A stretch of 64,000 nt of DNA, taken from positions 22,276-86,275 of the forward strand of contig JBHELT010000060.1 of the NCBI GenBank assembly GCA_046262935.1, in the 5' to 3' direction. Shown here in pieces: positions 47,471 through 56,155 of the stretch. The DNA comes from JBHELT01 sp046262935 (GTDB lineage: Bacteria; Actinomycetota; CADDZG01; JAHWKV01). Under the pieces are notes generated by a model. The model was not told the origin of the DNA. It saw only the letters and a program-made list of their open reading frames with translations, and made no database searches. Position numbers and translations under genes: made by a program. The stretch's first letter is position 1. Every line of letters starts with the position of its first letter.

Positions 47471-47577
47471 TATTGGCTTGTGCGGCCAGCGTTAAGTGTA
47501 GAGGGTGTTGGGCAGTCGTCAGGGTTTACGCCAAGTTATCGGTGTAACCCCATCGACGGCGGGTATCACCAAGGAAG

Positions 47578-48384
47578 ATGACATCCGACGCTGAAAGATG
47601 GCTAGGCAGGCTGGGACGTTTCGGCCTAGCCGCGCGCGGCGTTGTCTACATCTTGATCGGCTGGCTCGCACTCAAGATCGCTAACGGCCATCCGGGTCAA
47701 CAGGCCGACAGACAAGGTGCCTTGCATGCGCTTGTTTCAAAGCCATTCGGAAAGATCGTTTTGATCGCGGTAGCCGCCGGATTCATCGGTTATGCCGCGT
47801 GGCGTCTGGCTGATGCGTTCCTGGGTGCAACTCAAGACAAGAAGACGAAGTGGCCTGTCCGCTTCACCAAAGCTGTCCGAGGACTGCTTTATGTCTGGTT
47901 CGCATTCGGCGCATCCAAGATCGCCATGAGCAATCAGGGGGGCAACAGCTCGAACCAGCAGGCGCACCGATCGTCGGCGCAACTGCTGCACCTGCCCGCC
48001 GGTAAATGGATAGTGATGCTCTTGGGCATCAGTTTCATCGCGGCGGGCTTATACAACGGTGTCCGAGCGGTCACGGGGAAATTCTTCAAGGACATGAAAG
48101 AGCAACAGATGGGCGAACTGATCAAACGAATCCTCCGGGTGGTTGGTACGGGCGGCTTTCTCGCCCGGATGGTGGCGTTTGGGTTGATCGGTCTCTTCTA
48201 CATTCGGTCGGGGCTTGCCCGCGACCCGAATCAAGCGATCGGGATCGACGGAGCCTTGAAGAAAGTGCTGTCCCAATCGCATGGGGGCCTTCTGCTTAGC
48301 GTCGTCGCCATCGGTCTTGCAGCGTTCGGGATATTTTCGCTGGCGCAATCGAAATATCGGTCGACCGACGTCGAAGCAGCCTGA
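47578..48384 (+). CDS. DUF1206 membrane protein
   Basis: 268 residues in three repeats of two membrane helices each. Each repeat opens with an Arg-Gly/Gly-rich entry (GRFGLAARGVVYILIGWLA; VRGLLYVWFAFG; GFLARMVAFGLIGLFYIRSG) and ends AGFIGYAAWRLADAF or a variant of it. Matches the DUF1206 family; function unknown. ATG 47578 follows an AAGGAAG ribosome-binding site. Confidence 0.8.
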   Translation: MTSDAERWLGRLGRFGLAARGVVYILIGWLALKIANGHPGQQADRQGALHALVSKPFGKIVLIAVAAGFIGYAAWRLADAFLGATQDKKTKWPVRFTKAVRGLLYVWFAFGASKIAMSNQGGNSSNQQAHRSSAQLLHLPAGKWIVMLLGISFIAAGLYNGVRAVTGKFFKDMKEQQMGELIKRILRVVGTGGFLARMVAFGLIGLFYIRSGLARDPNQAIGIDGALKKVLSQSHGGLLLSVVAIGLAAFGIFSLAQSKYRSTDVEAA

Positions 48385-48455
48385 TCCAACATAAGTGAAG
48401 CTCAGTGAAGATCGCTAGGGCCAGTCAAGGTCCCAGCCTAGGAAGGGAGAAGAGG

Positions 48456-48596
48456 ATGCAGAACTGCAAACATGGCGGGTGCAAATGCCAGGTCGAGGTC
48501 GAAGGCGACGACGAATACTGCAGTGACTACTGTAAAGAACATGGTGAACACACACACGAGCATGCGTGCGAGTGCGGTCACTCAGACTGTTCGTAA
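48456..48596 (+). CDS. Small Cys/His-rich metallothionein
   Basis: 46 residues with nine cysteines and four histidines (CKHGGCKCQ, CSDYCKEHGEHTHEHACECG, CS at the end), fitting bacterial zinc/cadmium metallothioneins of the SmtA/BmtA kind. ATG 48456 is preceded by a strong purine-rich site (GGGAGAAGAGG). Probably a Zn/Cd buffer. Confidence 0.75.
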   Translation: MQNCKHGGCKCQVEVEGDDEYCSDYCKEHGEHTHEHACECGHSDCS

Positions 48597-48672
48597 CCCA
48601 TTGCGGGGATTGGCAAACCGGACCAGGAGTGGAAGGATTCCGCTGTCCGCCCCTAGCTGAAAGGTGATCGCC

Positions 48673-49065
48673 ATGACCCACCCCAACGAAGAGTTGATCC
48701 GTAAAGGTTACGCGGCATTCTCGAACGGCGACATGGATACCGTCCGTGCAACGTTTGCCGATGACATCAAGTGGCATATAAGCGGTCGCAGCTTCCTTGC
48801 AGGCGACTACGACGGACTCGACGAGGTTTTCGGTTTCTTCGCCAAGTTCATCTCTGCATATGACAGGCCCCCCGTGTTTGAGTTGCACGATGTCCTTGCT
48901 AACGACGAGCATGCGGTCGCGCTGGTCAGCGCCGATCTTTCGCGTAATGGAAAGAATCGCACTACGACCGCTGCGCACGTGTTTCACATCAAGGATGGAA
49001 AGTCCACAGAGTTCTGGGGTCATCCTTTCGACGCGTATGCCGACGACGAGATACTCGCCGATTAG
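48673..49065 (+). CDS. SnoaL/NTF2-like protein
   Basis: 130 residues from ATG 48673 (AAAGGTG upstream). The NTF2 cone fold is evident: NEELIRKGYAAFSNGDMDTVRATFADDIKWHISG, then VALVSADLSRNGKNRTTTAAHVFHIKDGK and FWGHPFDAYADDEIL. Could be a ketosteroid-isomerase-like enzyme or a binding protein; no ligand can be inferred. Confidence 0.8.
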   Translation: MTHPNEELIRKGYAAFSNGDMDTVRATFADDIKWHISGRSFLAGDYDGLDEVFGFFAKFISAYDRPPVFELHDVLANDEHAVALVSADLSRNGKNRTTTAAHVFHIKDGKSTEFWGHPFDAYADDEILAD

Positions 49066-49145
49066 GATCGACAGGACCCTGGCACTTCGGACCGCTCGGA
49101 CGTCGATCCTTGGCGTTGTGTGTTTTCGCGGGGGGTCGGTGCAGA

Positions 49146-49925
49146 TCATTGGCGTGTGACCGCATCGAACAAAGCGATCCATTGCCGCAGATCGAGGTCC
49201 GAGCTGCGCGCGTCTCCCAAGTCCTCCAAAATGTTCTGCGACATCGCCCTGCGAGCCCTCGGCTTCAATGCGAGGCGCAGCGGCCTGCCATCGGCGAACG
49301 CCCCTTCCACCAGGTCAACGTAATGAAGATGACTTGCCACGGGTACAAGCGGAGTCGGCCGCTTGATGATCCGGAGCATCGCCGCATTGACCGAAGGCAT
49401 GGGATCGAACGCAGTTCGCGGAATGGATCTTTCGATGTCGAACTTCCACCAGGGCCCCCAAACAAGGTTCAACATGTTGCCCCGCCGACGGACTCGTTTC
49501 ATAGCGGCTCCGCTCTGCACGATCAAGTCAGCGCGCACAAGGGACGCGCTTGGATCCGACAACAGACGGCGCAACAGACGAGTCGTGATCCCGAAAGGGA
49601 TGTTGCCGAACACGCGGAACTCCTCGGCGATCATAGGGAAAGCGAGCGCGTCTGCAGCGACGGTCATGACGCGCTCATCGCTAGCGAAGCGCTCTATGAG
49701 CAGGCCCGCGAGGCGCGCGTCGTTCTCGATGGCGATGACGCGACGAGCATGAGCCATCAGTTCGGAAGTGATCTTGCCCCGGCCCGCGCCGATCTCGACG
49801 ACTAGATCCGAGCTTTGGATCCCGGCTGAAGTGACTAGTTCTGCGGCGAGACTTCGACTCTTGAGGAAATGTTGCCCTCTATGAGGCGCGCTCTGCGGGC
49901 GCGACCGTGGGCCTTGCAGAGCCAC
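49146..49925 (-). CDS. erm: Erm-family 23S rRNA adenine-N6-methyltransferase
   Basis: 259 residues from GTG 49925. N-terminal GQHFLKS (Erm/KsgA superfamily), SAM motif VVEIGAGRGKITSEL, acidic loop AIENDARLAGLL, and the catalytic motif NIPFGITTRLLRRLL. NIPF and the sequence following (RADLIVQSGAAMKR) place it with Erm methylases, which modify A2058 and confer macrolide-lincosamide-streptogramin B resistance, rather than with KsgA. No mobile element flanks it, so it is likely intrinsic. Confidence 0.8.
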   Translation of the reverse strand: MALQGPRSRPQSAPHRGQHFLKSRSLAAELVTSAGIQSSDLVVEIGAGRGKITSELMAHARRVIAIENDARLAGLLIERFASDERVMTVAADALAFPMIAEEFRVFGNIPFGITTRLLRRLLSDPSASLVRADLIVQSGAAMKRVRRRGNMLNLVWGPWWKFDIERSIPRTAFDPMPSVNAAMLRIIKRPTPLVPVASHLHYVDLVEGAFADGRPLRLALKPRARRAMSQNILEDLGDARSSDLDLRQWIALFDAVTRQ

Positions 49926-50160
49926 GGAAACGTACCGCCATGATGATGCCCAATCTGACTCCTTACGATGACACTAAGCGAGAGGACGCTTCTCGAACCA
50001 CGCCACCTACGACCATCGGGCCCGGGAGGCCGTGCCATACGATGATACGCGGCTGGTTGGATTGTTGCAGGACGGGCTGGTATTGACGGAAGGCAAGAAG
50101 GAATCCGGGATCGGGCGGCGAACTCTTAAAGGAGAAAACCTCGGATAGAAGGGAGCTGCT
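49926..50160. other. Divergent region between erm and ceramidase-like gene
   Basis: About 235 bases between divergent starts. A 20-codon minus-strand frame (ATG 49942) overlaps the erm start out of frame, but lacks recognised macrolide-stalling motifs. GGAGAAAACC and AGAAGGGAGC near 50130-50155 provide the ribosome-binding site of the plus-strand gene. Nothing else recognised. Confidence 0.4.
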
Positions 50161-52080
50161 ATGAACCGCGTCGCCAGGATCATCTTCGGGATCGCCCTCA
50201 TCGGGGCGACTTTCGCGCAGAACGAAGGACGGGCCGACGTGCACGTCATCGTCCCCACTATCGGGGGTGCGTTCCAGGTCGGCTTTGCGACCCGCAGCCT
50301 CGACCCATGTCCAACCTGTCCCCAGTACCTCGGGGGGTTCGGGGTTGGCGATCCGGTCGCGACCGTCCACGATCCGCTCCAAGTAAGGGTCATGGCGATC
50401 TCGAACGGGTTTAAGACCGTCGAACTCGCCATCGCCGACACGCAGGGTTGGTTCTCGGGCAACCAGGAAGGGCCATGGGGCAGTCACGACGCGCGCGTAG
50501 ACGCGGCGGCGGCACTTGGGATCTCGTCGGGCGACATCATCATCTCTTCAACGCATTCGCACGCGGCCCCGACGATCATGGGTATCTGGGGGCCGACCGA
50601 TCCCGATTATCTGAAACTGGTCCACGATCGAACCGTTGAAGCACTGGTCGATGCTGCAACGCATCTTCAGCCGGCGAAGTTGTATGCGGCGGAAGCTGAC
50701 ATCAGCGACACGATCATCAACAAGATCGAGCAGACCGATGGTTATCAAGGGTGGAGGCCCGATGGCCGGACGCCGATCCTGTGGGCGCGTGATCCAGTTA
50801 CCGATGCAACTCTTGGGATGTACGTCAATGTTCCGGTGCATGCTGATGTTGTGAATGGCGCGGGCCTGCACCAGATCTCTGCGGATCACATCGGTTTCGA
50901 GCGTGCCCTTCTCGACGCCGATCTCGGCGGCACAGCGGTTGTCGCTATGGGAACGCTCGGCCGGCAAGAAGGGATAGTGCAAACCGACGGTTTCGATGCA
51001 TCGAATCGTCTTGCTACTTATGTCACCAACGAGGTCGAGCGCGCGCTTGCGAACGCGGTCGAAGTGACCGGCGGCCAGGTCGGCTCCGCTGAGACGTACA
51101 TCAACGTTCCCGGAACCAACCCCGCGCTAGCGGCACTGAATTACGGCAACGCCGCGCCGGGATGTCCGTGCGATCTAGATGTTTCGTGGACGATCAACCG
51201 TTCGCTCGCAGCGCCTTATCTTGTGGGCAGCAACTTCGGGACTTGGATCACAGCGCTTCGCATCGGGGACCTGGTTTATGCGAGCGAGCCGGGAGAGGCA
51301 TTCCCGGAAGTGTCAACAGGGATCCGCAATGCATTCGGTGGGGCGGCCGATGTGCGCGTCATCGGGATGGCTCAGGATCAGCTGGGTTACTACTATCCGC
51401 CGGAAACTTATCCGTTCACTTTCACGAATCCCTCGGATCATCAGATCTACAACGCCAGCCTTGCGCTTGCCGATGCGAATGTCGATGCCCACGCTGCGAA
51501 TGCTCTCTCACTCGGGTTCACGCCGAATCCGAATCACGAGACCAACCAGTTCGACAACCCACAAGCGGTCGCTCATCCGGGCCTTCAGTGGTACCCCACC
51601 AAACGCGAGGGCGTGGCGCCGACGGTCGGCATCGACGCATACACATCCGAACCCGCGCTCGGCGATGCGGTAAGCGGCGCAACTCTGGGCACCGGGCCGA
51701 AATTCGATAGCTGCCCGCGATCGATCAGTTGGAGTTGGGGCCAGACGACGACGGGCGGCGGATGCGGCCAGGTCCTTTCACACGGGTTCGGCGCGCCGGG
51801 GAGCTACATCGTCACCGCATCAACGACCGATCCGCGAACCGGTGAGATCATCCGGCATACGGGTTCGGTCACGATCGATCCACCGCTGACGGTCTCGGTT
51901 GCGCTCATCGGGGGCCAGTTGGTGCCCTCGATAAGTGGAGGTCAAGGAAGACTCCTCGGGGCGAAGTGGACATTCAGCGATTCGACGGTCGCGTGGGGAC
52001 TGCATGTCGGCGATCGCGGCTTGACGGGGACCGTGATCGTCGTTGACGGGGCCGGGAACAAGGCGACGACGACCTTCTGA
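50161..52080 (+). CDS. Secreted neutral/alkaline ceramidase-like protein
   Basis: 639 residues. Signal peptide (IIFGIALIGATFAQNEGRA) and a ceramidase N-terminal domain: FATRSLDPCP, then IISSTHSHAAPTIMG, whose His residues match the zinc site, and PVHADVVNGAGLHQISADH with a further His. MAQDQLGYYYPPETY lies in the catalytic cleft region. The last ~150 residues look like two beta-sandwich domains (VGIDAYTSEPALGDA onward). Substrate may be another acylated amine, because ceramides are uncommon in bacteria. Confidence 0.75.
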   Translation: MNRVARIIFGIALIGATFAQNEGRADVHVIVPTIGGAFQVGFATRSLDPCPTCPQYLGGFGVGDPVATVHDPLQVRVMAISNGFKTVELAIADTQGWFSGNQEGPWGSHDARVDAAAALGISSGDIIISSTHSHAAPTIMGIWGPTDPDYLKLVHDRTVEALVDAATHLQPAKLYAAEADISDTIINKIEQTDGYQGWRPDGRTPILWARDPVTDATLGMYVNVPVHADVVNGAGLHQISADHIGFERALLDADLGGTAVVAMGTLGRQEGIVQTDGFDASNRLATYVTNEVERALANAVEVTGGQVGSAETYINVPGTNPALAALNYGNAAPGCPCDLDVSWTINRSLAAPYLVGSNFGTWITALRIGDLVYASEPGEAFPEVSTGIRNAFGGAADVRVIGMAQDQLGYYYPPETYPFTFTNPSDHQIYNASLALADANVDAHAANALSLGFTPNPNHETNQFDNPQAVAHPGLQWYPTKREGVAPTVGIDAYTSEPALGDAVSGATLGTGPKFDSCPRSISWSWGQTTTGGGCGQVLSHGFGAPGSYIVTASTTDPRTGEIIRHTGSVTIDPPLTVSVALIGGQLVPSISGGQGRLLGAKWTFSDSTVAWGLHVGDRGLTGTVIVVDGAGNKATTTF

Positions 52081-52214
52081 TGCCCTAGGGCTTTAGTTAT
52101 AAGGCGAGGACCTAAGCCCTCGGCTCCTGTCGAGTCGATCCGTTTCACCGTCGTGTATGAGTCTGGCCCATGTATGGCGCGGCAACGCCGGAGTCGACGG
52201 GAATGGCGGACACG
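52081..52214. other. Convergent intergenic region
   Basis: Between the ceramidase-like gene and the nucleotidyltransferase gene. AGGGCTTTAG (about 52086-52095) and CTAAGCCCT (about 52111-52119) can form an imperfect hairpin without a T run. It is also the border between core-like genes and the accessory cluster. Confidence 0.4.
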
Positions 52215-52718
52215 TCACGATCGGGACTCGAGGAATCCGGTGAGGATGACGAGATGCCCGGCGTCCTTCTCGCGACCAGCTGCCTTCTTGGACCGAATGA
52301 TGTCCTCGATCGACGCGAGTGGGATCTTGACTCCAAGTCGGTCGATAACGATCGATTCCTCGAGCAGATCATCGTAACCAGTTGTTCCGTCTGGCAGAAA
52401 ACAAATGTCGAAGGGACCAAACCGAGTGATGAATGTCATCGTTACCATTCCGGTGAAGGTCCTCTCGTCGAGTGCGATCTCGATCCCTTCATCGAGACCA
52501 GGCACGCGTAGTTTCGCTTCGAGGTCAGTTAACGCCCCAGCGAGCTTCTTGTTCGCAGCGTCTGCTGCGGGCGTCACGTCCAGATCCGCAGTGCGCGGCA
52601 AGGGCACTCCTTGAAGGATCGCGGCCACACCACCTATGACGAGAAATTTCACCCGTCGGCGATTCAGAGCTTCGATGATTCGTTCGAAAGCGACCGGTGT
52701 TAGTCCGTCGTCGCTCAT
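52215..52718 (-). CDS. Nucleotidyltransferase-fold protein, possible toxin of a two-gene module
   Basis: 167 residues. NTase core VKFLVIGGVAAILQGVPLPRTADLDVTP: the GG loop and the Asp-x-Asp metal pair are intact. Resembles AbiEii/MNT-type nucleotidyltransferases that pair with a small regulator. ATG 52718 overlaps the stop of the upstream XRE gene by four bases. Confidence 0.75.
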   Translation of the reverse strand: MSDDGLTPVAFERIIEALNRRRVKFLVIGGVAAILQGVPLPRTADLDVTPAADAANKKLAGALTDLEAKLRVPGLDEGIEIALDERTFTGMVTMTFITRFGPFDICFLPDGTTGYDDLLEESIVIDRLGVKIPLASIEDIIRSKKAAGREKDAGHLVILTGFLESRS

Positions 52719-53080
52719 GTCCCCGCAGTTTCCTGAGAGTCGGGTTGGCCGCTCCGCTTGGACGCTTTCAAACCCTTTCCAGCAGCCGCCATCAATCGAC
52801 GATCGCGCTCGCGCGACAGTTCCTTCACCCGCGCCGGCAACCTTGATTCATACAGCCGGACCCAGTCGTCATGATCGTCGGCGGGCTCCAATCGGATCCG
52901 AAGATCCAGACCGGCTGCACGGATGACACGCGCAAGAGTGTCGAGCGACGGCGAACGCTTCCCGGTTTCGATGGCTGCGATCGCAGTCTGCGAAGTCTTC
53001 GCACGTCGAGCGAGTTCTCGTTGAGATAAGCCCTGTTGCTGTCTGCCTAGACGGATGAGGTTCCCGGCCCATTCACTCAT
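52715..53080 (-). CDS. XRE-family HTH regulator paired with nucleotidyltransferase
   Basis: 121 residues from ATG 53080. HTH: LIRLGRQQQGLSQRELARRAKTSQTAIAAIETGKRSPSLDTLARV split over residues 8-50; the C-terminal part is charged. The adjacent nucleotidyltransferase gene overlaps it, making a toxin-antitoxin-like operon. Upstream reading-frame extension to 53284 is not family-like. A GATATCG/CGATATC inverted repeat at 53114-53131 is a candidate operator. Confidence 0.78.
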   Translation of the reverse strand: MSEWAGNLIRLGRQQQGLSQRELARRAKTSQTAIAAIETGKRSPSLDTLARVIRAAGLDLRIRLEPADDHDDWVRLYESRLPARVKELSRERDRRLMAAAGKGLKASKRSGQPDSQETAGT

Positions 53081-53113
53081 AGATCTGATGATACCGTATC
53101 CGAGTTCAATGTA

Positions 53114-53131
53114 GATATCGATTGCGATATC
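53114..53131. promoter_or_regulatory. Candidate operator for the XRE regulator
   Basis: GATATCG (53114-53120), four-base spacer, CGATATC (53125-53131): a perfect seven-base inverted repeat 34 bases upstream of the XRE start codon. Confidence 0.45.
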
Positions 53132-53192
53132 GACGGGGAGGGCGACCCACTGGGTGGCATGTGCTAGCGCTGCTCGGGGGAGTCGGCCAAAA

Positions 53193-53627
53193 CTAACTGT
53201 GTTCGACCTTAGTGTTAGCCCGCGGCTTGCCGTGGGTCCTCGGGGTCTTGGATTTGACCGGGGCGCGCTTTCCGGTTTTCGCACTTACTCCCGGCCTGCG
53301 TTTGATTCCTGAAGCCTGTTCTCGCTTGCTATCAAGGGGTTCGAATACCACAACCGGTCTCATCCCGAGGCCCTTTGCGATCTTGCCGAGCGTATCGAGT
53401 GTCGGGCTCACGGTGCCGCCTTCTATCCGCGAAATGACCGCCTGCCCGGGACCACTTCGAAGAGCGAGCTCCGTTTGGCTCAAGCCCGCATCCCGCCTGG
53501 CCCTCGCAAGGGCGCGCCCAGCCTCCCGCGTCGCATCGGCGGCTTCGTAAGCAACCCTCCATTCGGGGTCGGCCATCACCTGTTCTGCGATGAAGTCGTG
53601 GAGTGTCACCTGCGTTCTTCTAGCCAA
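53193..53627 (-). CDS. HigA-type XRE antitoxin
   Basis: 144 residues. HTH core ALARARRDAGLSQTELALRSGPGQAVISRIEGGTVSP (residues about 39-75), followed by TLDTLGKIAKGLGMRPVVVFEP, a typical HigA strand, and a long Lys/Arg/Pro-rich tail. Overlaps the toxin-like gene upstream by 22 bases. Confidence 0.8.
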   Translation of the reverse strand: MARRTQVTLHDFIAEQVMADPEWRVAYEAADATREAGRALARARRDAGLSQTELALRSGPGQAVISRIEGGTVSPTLDTLGKIAKGLGMRPVVVFEPLDSKREQASGIKRRPGVSAKTGKRAPVKSKTPRTHGKPRANTKVEHS

Positions 53628-53905
53628 CGCTCCATCCTTTCTAGTGCTCGTTTGAGATCCGTGGTTGGGATCGAATCAGTCTTCTTCTGAAAGATGTGTG
53701 TCACGACGATGACGCGGCGGCCCTCTTCGAAGAACAACGTCCTAGCGATGGAGTGTCGCCAAGCCGACCGCAGCTCCCACAGTGCAGTTCCACGGATCTT
53801 GTGAAGACGCTTCTCCGGAAGGGATAGTCCGAACTGTTCGAGGTCCTTGAGGTCCTGAACCACCTCGGTTGCCAGGTCGAGATTCTTGCGCCGCAGCGAG
53901 ATCAA
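53606..53905 (-). CDS. HigB/phage Gp49-like toxin, N-terminus probably frameshifted
   Basis: 99 residues. PVVEELISLRRKN, KDLEQFGLSLPEKRLHKIRG, ALWELRSAWRHSIARTLFFEE and the final FQKKTDSIPTTDLKRALERM match RelE-like HigB toxins. TTG 53905 is a poor start. The residues expected upstream (VLFCRFEEIES) are present in the neighbouring frame, joined by a shift near 53925-53935. The toxin may therefore be inactive. Confidence 0.65.
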   Translation of the reverse strand: MISLRRKNLDLATEVVQDLKDLEQFGLSLPEKRLHKIRGTALWELRSAWRHSIARTLFFEEGRRVIVVTHIFQKKTDSIPTTDLKRALERMERWLEERR

Positions 53906-54118
53906 CTCCTCAACAACCGGATTCGATTTCCTCGAAACGGCAGAACAACACCTCCCATCCGTCGAAGGAAATTCATTATGACTGATAAGTCATAGCCGGT
54001 CTAGCCCTGGATTTCGCCGCACGGCAGTTAACTTACCTACGGGGTATGACAGTTAGAACTTGGGTCCATCCGCTACTCCGTCTGAGGGGACGTGGATGGT
54101 GGAGAGACTGAACCATCC
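53906..54118. other. Intergenic region between two small modules
   Basis: About 210 bases, partly the displaced N-terminal codons of the HigB-like gene (53906-53965). AT-rich stretch near 53965-54000; no promoter or terminator called with confidence. Confidence 0.35.
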
Positions 54119-54436
54119 CTACTTCGACGCCTTCTCCTGGTCCTCAGACTCAGAGACGTCAACAAAGGGGTCTTGGCCCGCCGCCTCGAAGTCGCCATGT
54201 AGTACCGATGGATCGAGATCAAGCCCGTTCGGCCAGACGACTGTCTTGCTCTGTGGATCCACCTTCACTTGTTCGAAGAAAGTTGGGTCGTCGAGTTCCT
54301 CGAACATCGGGCCCTTAGCGAACGCAGTTCGAAACTCGAAAGTTCTCACGATGCCGTCTTCGAATGTAACTGTCATGACGTGAGGCCGCGGAACGTCTAC
54401 TTTGGCTACGTGCGGTATGTCGAAGTGAGCTTTCAT
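54119..54436 (-). CDS. DUF2442 protein
   Basis: 105 residues. HVMTVTFEDGIVRTFEFRTAF, then GPMFEELDDPTFFEQVKVD and TVVWPNGLDLDPSVLHGD give the DUF2442 pattern; the acidic tail is long. The gene overlaps the DUF4160 gene by four bases (ATGA). DUF4160/DUF2442 pairs are common small operons suspected of toxin-antitoxin behaviour, not proven. Confidence 0.85.
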   Translation of the reverse strand: MKAHFDIPHVAKVDVPRPHVMTVTFEDGIVRTFEFRTAFAKGPMFEELDDPTFFEQVKVDPQSKTVVWPNGLDLDPSVLHGDFEAAGQDPFVDVSESEDQEKASK

Positions 54437-54693
54437 GGCAGTGGCTCAATTGTACCGACGACCTGACCTTCACTAGCACTAGCCCAGGCCCCAAGCAGCT
54501 CTTGCCTATGCAGCTCCATCCAAGTTCGAAGCATGCGCATCGCCCGAGGGGGGACGGTCCCTTTGATGACGGACATGTCTTGGATCTCCACGATGACTTC
54601 CTCTCCAGCGTAGATCGCGTGAATGTGTGGAGGGTTGTGGTCTCGCGAGTAGAGGTAGACCGAGATCCCGTAGAAGTACGAAAGGCGTGGCAT
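54433..54693 (-). CDS. DUF4160 protein
   Basis: 86 residues from ATG 54693. MPRLSYFYGISVYLYSRDHN and PPHIHAIYAGEEVIVEI carry the conserved His residues of DUF4160 (HNPPHIHA), followed by helices with RAMRMLRTWMELHRQEL. First gene of the pair with DUF2442. Confidence 0.85.
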   Translation of the reverse strand: MPRLSYFYGISVYLYSRDHNPPHIHAIYAGEEVIVEIQDMSVIKGTVPPRAMRMLRTWMELHRQELLGAWASASEGQVVGTIEPLP

Positions 54694-54880
54694 AACCGGG
54701 ATTCTGCCGACTGGGTATGACACTTCGAACCCTCGGCCCGGCGGAAGGGAGCCCAGCCCAATGGGCCTCCCACAACTACACATCTGTAATTCGGTCGAAT
54801 CGGTCAGGTCGGCCCCCGGGCGTGCCGATTCCAACCAGGTAACAAACCGGGCTACCGACTACACGGGGGAGGGCAGAGCT

Positions 54881-56008
54881 GTGCCGCGCTATTTCATCTC
54901 GCCCAGCCGCGTCGCTCGCTACTACTTCTTCGAGTGCGACCGGTTCCTGCGCTACACCGCCACCCCCAAGGCCCTCAAAGAGCAGGAGCGTCCCACCCTT
55001 CGAGCTCGACCACAGCCTTCTCACCAAGGCCATCCTCGACTCCGGCTCCATCTGGGAAGAGGAGGTCCTCGAGCACCACATCAAAGACTCCCGGGTCCTC
55101 GGCCCCCTCCTTGAAGGCGAGGCCGAGCCCACCATCACCAGCCGCGTCCACACCGTCAGCCAAACGATCGATGCCCTGAAGAACGCTACCGCCGGTCAGT
55201 TCATCGTTCAGCCGACGCTCTCCGCGCCGCCCGCCCTGTACGAGCGCTACGGACTCGACCCCGAGCTGATCGGCTTCAGCGACTGCCGCCCCGACCTTCT
55301 GATGATCACCGCCGGCCCCGACGGGACCGGCCCGCTCGAAGTTACCGTCCTCGACCTCAAAGCCAGCGACGAGGCCAAGCTTTCGCACCGCATCCAGGCG
55401 ACGCTCTACACGCTGATCCTTCAAAGCGTCCTCGACGACCTCGGCATCGATCACGTCACCACCACCCGCCAGGGCGGAGTCTGGCTATATAAGAAGGACG
55501 AGCCGGAGCTGTTCGACCTGTCCAGCGTCCGGCCCCCGCTCGAGCACTTCCTGCGCAGCGAACTGCAGCCGATCCTGATGAAGCCGGCGAGCGAAGCCTT
55601 CTGGCACCTTTACTTCCGCTGCGAGTCGTGCGACTTCTACAGCCACTGCCGACCAGAGGCCGAGAGCAAAGACGACGTCAGCCTCGTGCCGTACCTGTCG
55701 ACGTTCGCAAAGCGGCATCTGAAACTTGCCGCCAAGGTCGAAACTGTCGAGGACCTCAAGAATTTGCTCGACGACACCGCCAGGGCCGAGGAGGTCATGG
55801 GCGGCTCGGCATCTCTTCGCGGCAAGGCCCGCAGGCTCTCGCTGTCGATCGATGCGATCCGCACCGGAGTCGAGCACCAGACCGGCGCGTCGAGCGTGTC
55901 GATGCCGGTCGGCGAGCTGGCGATGCATCCTTGTCAAAGTCACCGGAGGACCCAGGTCTTCTTACGCCGCAGATGTCGGGCTCACTGACCATGCTCCTAA
56001 TGTTTAAG
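54881..56008 (+). pseudogene. Broken RecB/Cas4-like nuclease (Fe-S PD-(D/E)XK type)
   Basis: GTG 54881 (GGAGGG upstream) starts PRYFISPSRVARYYFFECDR, but the frame shifts near 54985-54996 into the one that encodes FELDHSLLTKAILDSGSIWEEE and continues to 55988. Nuclease core: SDCRPDLLMI, then TVLDLKAS (Asp-x-Lys) and a Gln helix. One early Cys (FFECD) and CESCDFYSHC (CxxC-x5-C) suggest a 4Fe-4S cluster as in Cas4/AddB/Dna2. The C-terminus diverges near 55925 and no helicase domain follows, so this is probably the truncated front of a larger nuclease-helicase. Confidence 0.7.
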
Positions 56009-56103
56009 CAGGCTAACGCCTCCTTAGCCAACAGTTTCCGAGTGAAACAGCCTGACAGCTGGTCCCCCTTGTTATTAAGTGGTATATGCGGAAATAATTA
56101 TTA

Positions 56104-56132
56104 TTGACATTTACGTATGACTACTTTACCTT
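56104..56132 (+). promoter_or_regulatory. Promoter of the winged-helix gene
   Basis: TTGACA (56104-56109), 17-base spacer, TACCTT (56127-56132), in an AT-rich block unlike its surroundings; AAGGAGGG follows close to the ATG at 56156. Confidence 0.6.
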
Positions 56133-56155
56133 GATATGGCGTATAAGGAGGGATT

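Noticed and set aside
49880..49942. 20-codon frame overlapping the erm start as an induction leader peptide
   Set aside because: It runs into the erm coding region, lacks known stalling motifs, and no competing hairpins were evident.
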